From assembly GCA_905215045.1 (NCBI GenBank), contig CAJMOO010000024.1, positions 1-25,483 of the forward strand: DNA of 25,483 nt, in the 5' to 3' direction. Under the pieces are notes generated by a model. That model was not told the DNA's origin and did no database searches. It saw only the letters and a list, made by a program, of their open reading frames with translations. This document shows, piece after piece, positions 23,239 to 25,483 of this stretch (its first letter is position 1; each line of letters opens with the position of its first letter). The DNA comes from an uncultured bacterium. Its GTDB lineage: Bacteria; Bacillota_A; Clostridia; Lachnospirales; Lachnospiraceae. The position numbers and the translations under genes are program-made.

Positions 23239-24719
23239 GAAAGAAATTATTAAAGAACCGTTCAGTCAGAGTCAAGATGACATTGATGCTGATCATTATC
23301 ATGACGTCGGTGATCTTATTATCAGTACTGATCAATCTTACTATGTTGAAGACATATTATACTGTGAAGGAAAAGAAGACGATCAAAGAATCCTATTACC
23401 AGATACAGAAAGTTTTTCAAAAAGATACGGTACGGAAGAATGATGTGGATGAGATCGCGAAGACTTATAATTACAGGGTTTTGATCAGTGATGGATCAGG
23501 AACGATCGTTTATAGTTCTGAAGGAGAGAAGAGCTTGATGTATAAAAGCCTTTGGAACATTTTAAATGAAAATCTTGATAAGATCAGTAACCAGATCAAG
23601 AAGCAAGGTTATGCAGTTATGACCAATACCAATAAGAGTATGGGAACAAGCATCAATCTAATGGGCTATCTGGATGGCGATTATACAGTGATCATAAGTA
23701 CACCGATGGAAAGTATCCAGACAAGTGCCAGATTATCCGGACAGTTTACGATGTATGTTGGACTGATCTTGATCATTTGTGGTGCAGTTGCGATGTATTT
23801 ATACAGCCGCCAGTTTACAAGACCAATTGAAGATATGGCCAAGGCCGCGAATCAGATGTCACATTTAGATTTTGATGTGAAAGTGCCAACAGGATCTGAT
23901 GATGAATTAGGACGACTTGGAGCTAGTATCAATGAGTTATCATCTAAATTGGAATTCACCATTTCAGAACTGAAAACAGCGAACAATGAACTGCAAAAAG
24001 ATATCGAGCAGAAAGTTCAGATTGATGAGATGCGAAAGGAATTCTTATCCCATGTATCCCATGAATTAAAGACACCGATCGCACTGATCCAGGGATATTC
24101 GGAAGGATTGAAAGACAATATCTTAGATGATGAAGAAAGCAAAGAGTTCTATTGTGACGTTATTGCAGATGAAGCAAAGAAGATGAACCGTATGGTACAG
24201 AAACTTCTGACACTGAATCAGATTGAATTCGGAAATAATCAGGTCAATATGGAACGATTTGATATCACAGAAATGATCCGCAATATGGTAGAATCAAGCA
24301 AGATCCTTGTGGAAAAGCAAGAAGTCAAGATCATATTTGATGAGCCAGAGACTCATGTGTGGGCAGATGAATTTATGATCGAAGAAGTTGTGAACAACTA
24401 TCTGAGCAATGCCAGAAATCACGTGACAGACGGTGGGATCATCAAAGTCAGCTATTGTCGTCATGGAAATGATGTGAGGATCAAAGTATTTAATACCGGA
24501 GAGCATATTCCACAGGAAGATATTGATAAATTGTGGGTAAAATTCTATAAAGTCGATAAAGCAAGAACAAGAGAATACGGTGGAAGCGGAATCGGATTGT
24601 CTATCGTAGAAGCAACGATGAAAGCACATGGCAAAGATTATGGAGTTGCCAATGTAGAAGGTGGTGTAGAATTTTACTTTGATGTTGAATCTGCGGATTC
24701 TGAATCTGTACAATGTTAA
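23235..24719 (+). CDS. Sensor histidine kinase with HAMP domain
   Basis: The 494-residue kinase has transmembrane helix 1 at about 16-38, an extracytoplasmic sensor of about 130 residues with no recognised fold, and helix 2 at about 172-191. A HAMP linker (about 192-245) leads to a HisKA domain with phospho-accepting His276 in SHVSHELKTPIA. The HATPase domain has the N box NYLSNARNHV, an FNTG variant of the G1 box and GGSGIGLSIVEA as G2. It starts at TTG 23235, overlapping the regulator's TGA, with GAGG about ten bases upstream. It should phosphorylate the adjacent response regulator. The stimulus is unknown; resemblance to VanS/WalK-type kinases is general rather than specific. Confidence 0.93.
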   Translation: MRKKLLKNRSVRVKMTLMLIIIMTSVILLSVLINLTMLKTYYTVKEKKTIKESYYQIQKVFQKDTVRKNDVDEIAKTYNYRVLISDGSGTIVYSSEGEKSLMYKSLWNILNENLDKISNQIKKQGYAVMTNTNKSMGTSINLMGYLDGDYTVIISTPMESIQTSARLSGQFTMYVGLILIICGAVAMYLYSRQFTRPIEDMAKAANQMSHLDFDVKVPTGSDDELGRLGASINELSSKLEFTISELKTANNELQKDIEQKVQIDEMRKEFLSHVSHELKTPIALIQGYSEGLKDNILDDEESKEFYCDVIADEAKKMNRMVQKLLTLNQIEFGNNQVNMERFDITEMIRNMVESSKILVEKQEVKIIFDEPETHVWADEFMIEEVVNNYLSNARNHVTDGGIIKVSYCRHGNDVRIKVFNTGEHIPQEDIDKLWVKFYKVDKARTREYGGSGIGLSIVEATMKAHGKDYGVANVEGGVEFYFDVESADSESVQC

Positions 24720-24761
24720 AAAAGCATTTTCATTGTGTTGTGTATGGAAGTAAAAATGCTA

Positions 24762-24791
24762 CAGACAAAGAAATGAGTTTTGTGGTATGAT
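24762..24791 (+). promoter_or_regulatory. Possible promoter of the Sir2-like gene
   Basis: CAGACA (24762-24767) and TATGAT (24786-24791) lie 18 bp apart, giving a start near 24798, just before the hairpin at 24810. The -35 match is only four of six. Another weak hairpin, AGCATTTT/AAAATGCT (24723-24730 with 24753-24760), lies upstream and lacks a T-run. Confidence 0.35.
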
Positions 24792-24809
24792 AGATAAATA
24801 GTGTAAGCA

Positions 24810-24839
24810 AAAAGAAATCAGTGTAAACTGGTTTCTTTT
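24810..24839 (+). terminator. Terminator-like hairpin before the Sir2-like gene
   Basis: AAAAGAAATCAGT (24810-24822) and ACTGGTTTCTTTT (24827-24839) form a 13-bp stem with one G-T pair and a GTAA loop, ending in four T bases. It may end the two-component transcript or, if the promoter at 24762-24791 is real, act as a leader attenuator. Confidence 0.6.
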
Positions 24840-24870
24840 GGATAATAGGATAAAAAGGATGAAAAGAAAT

Positions 24871-25483
24871 ATGTTAAAAGATTACAAAAAACAGATTCAG
24901 GATGCAGACCTTGTATTAGTGGGAATCGGACGAGAATTGCGTGCAGACCGTGTGATCGATTTCAAGAAAGCGATCACAAATGAACATTACCAGAATCTCA
25001 TCGATAAAGAAGATGAAGATTCCAAATGGATGAGAACTGTTTACGAGAGAGAGTATTTATTATCCATGAACGAGACAGATCTGTTTAAAGAATTAGAAGA
25101 AGTTTTGGAAGGAAAAGAATATTTCGTAGTGACGAGTAACGATGATGGATTACTGTATCATACCCATTTAAAGAAAGATCACGTGACAGCACCATGTGGA
25201 AACGGAGATTTCTTCCAGTGCAGTGCACCATGTAATGAGCAGCTCTATCCTGCGAACTTAGGACTTAGAGATTTGATCGACTATTATGAAAAAACAGGAA
25301 AGATCGAACATCTGGAATGTCCAAAATGTGGAAAACAATTGATCTTTAATGTCCGCACAGAAGAGACAAAATCTATCTATATCGAAGGAGCTTACTTAAA
25401 TTCATGGGCAAGTTACACAAAATGGTTGCAAAACACTTTAAATAAAAAGCTTTTTATATTAGAATTAGGAGAAGGTTTTGAAG
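24871..25483 (+). CDS. Divergent Sir2-like protein (cut by window end)
   Basis: The first 204 residues show a degenerate sirtuin. An N-terminal segment LVLVGIGREL sits where sirtuins have GAGxSxxSG. VVTSNDDG (86-93) matches the NAD-site TxNxD region. A zinc module of CSAPC (117-121) and CPKC (150-153) follows, and near the window end KLFILELGEGFE corresponds to the sirtuin LELGVG stretch. The catalytic histidine position before QCSAPC reads CGNGD, so classic deacetylation is doubtful. The pattern QCSxPC recalls SirTM-type ADP-ribosyltransferases, where His is also replaced. Two in-frame starts are possible, ATG 24859 and ATG 24871; both have only modest ribosome sites (AGGA). The C-terminus lies outside the window. 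Confidence 0.7.
   Translation, partial: MLKDYKKQIQDADLVLVGIGRELRADRVIDFKKAITNEHYQNLIDKEDEDSKWMRTVYEREYLLSMNETDLFKELEEVLEGKEYFVVTSNDDGLLYHTHLKKDHVTAPCGNGDFFQCSAPCNEQLYPANLGLRDLIDYYEKTGKIEHLECPKCGKQLIFNVRTEETKSIYIEGAYLNSWASYTKWLQNTLNKKLFILELGEGFE

Noticed and set aside
23168..23443. 91-codon ORF overlapping the regulator/kinase junction
   Set aside because: It overlaps both conserved genes in another frame and has no support from motifs.
1..25483. CRISPR arrays, tRNA/rRNA genes, insertion sequences, prophage or defence islands
   Set aside because: No direct-repeat arrays, cloverleaf-like tRNA ends, transposase or phage motifs were seen; base usage is uniform across the window.

Overview
The window looks like chromosome from a low-GC Gram-positive anaerobe, most likely a Lachnospiraceae Clostridium relative. 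The evidence is AT-rich DNA, GGAGG ribosome binding sites, TTGACA/TATAAT promoters, a class III (Firmicutes-type) fructose-bisphosphatase, a SpoVB-like flippase, a Csp-like subtilase and a compact iscR-iscS-iscU-mnmA cluster. The gene style recalls Anaerostipes, but that is memory rather than a search result. I see no phage, transposon, CRISPR array, rRNA or tRNA. This is mostly core genome, and the most unusual material is in leader RNAs and a few divergent proteins.

Layout. 1-4.4 kb: an unusual leader with a 31-codon small ORF and a terminator-like hairpin precedes the Mg2+ transporter gene mgtE; it converges on a large membrane HD-GYP/GGDEF c-di-GMP enzyme across a 20-bp bidirectional terminator. 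4.4-5.7 kb: a yybP-ykoY-type (Mn2+) riboswitch with an overlapping terminator controls a CaCA-family cation exchanger. 5.7-10.4 kb: an apparent four-gene operon encodes a Gfo/Idh/MocA oxidoreductase, a cyclophilin lipoprotein, a MocR regulator and a ClpX-like unfoldase. 10.4-12.7 kb (minus strand): ilvE and a beta-propeller lipoprotein with a long 5' UTR hairpin. 12.9-16.6 kb: fbp and a subtilisin-like protease. 16.6-17.9 kb (minus strand): a MOP-superfamily flippase.

18.0-21.4 kb: iscR with its own promoter and candidate operator, then iscS, iscU and mnmA, linking Fe-S assembly and tRNA thiolation through sulfur from the cysteine desulfurase. 21.4-24.7 kb: a DUF368/PopT undecaprenyl-phosphate translocase, a terminator, then an OmpR-type response regulator and histidine kinase with overlapping stop and start. 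24.87 kb to the end: a divergent Sir2-like protein cut by the window edge.

The best candidate for something undescribed is the mgtE leader. There, one 7-nt segment can pair either with the small ORF's ribosome binding site and start region or with the 3' arm of the terminator-like hairpin. Metal homeostasis recurs in the first 6 kb: a Mg2+ transporter with a structured leader and a cation exchanger under a Mn2+-type riboswitch.
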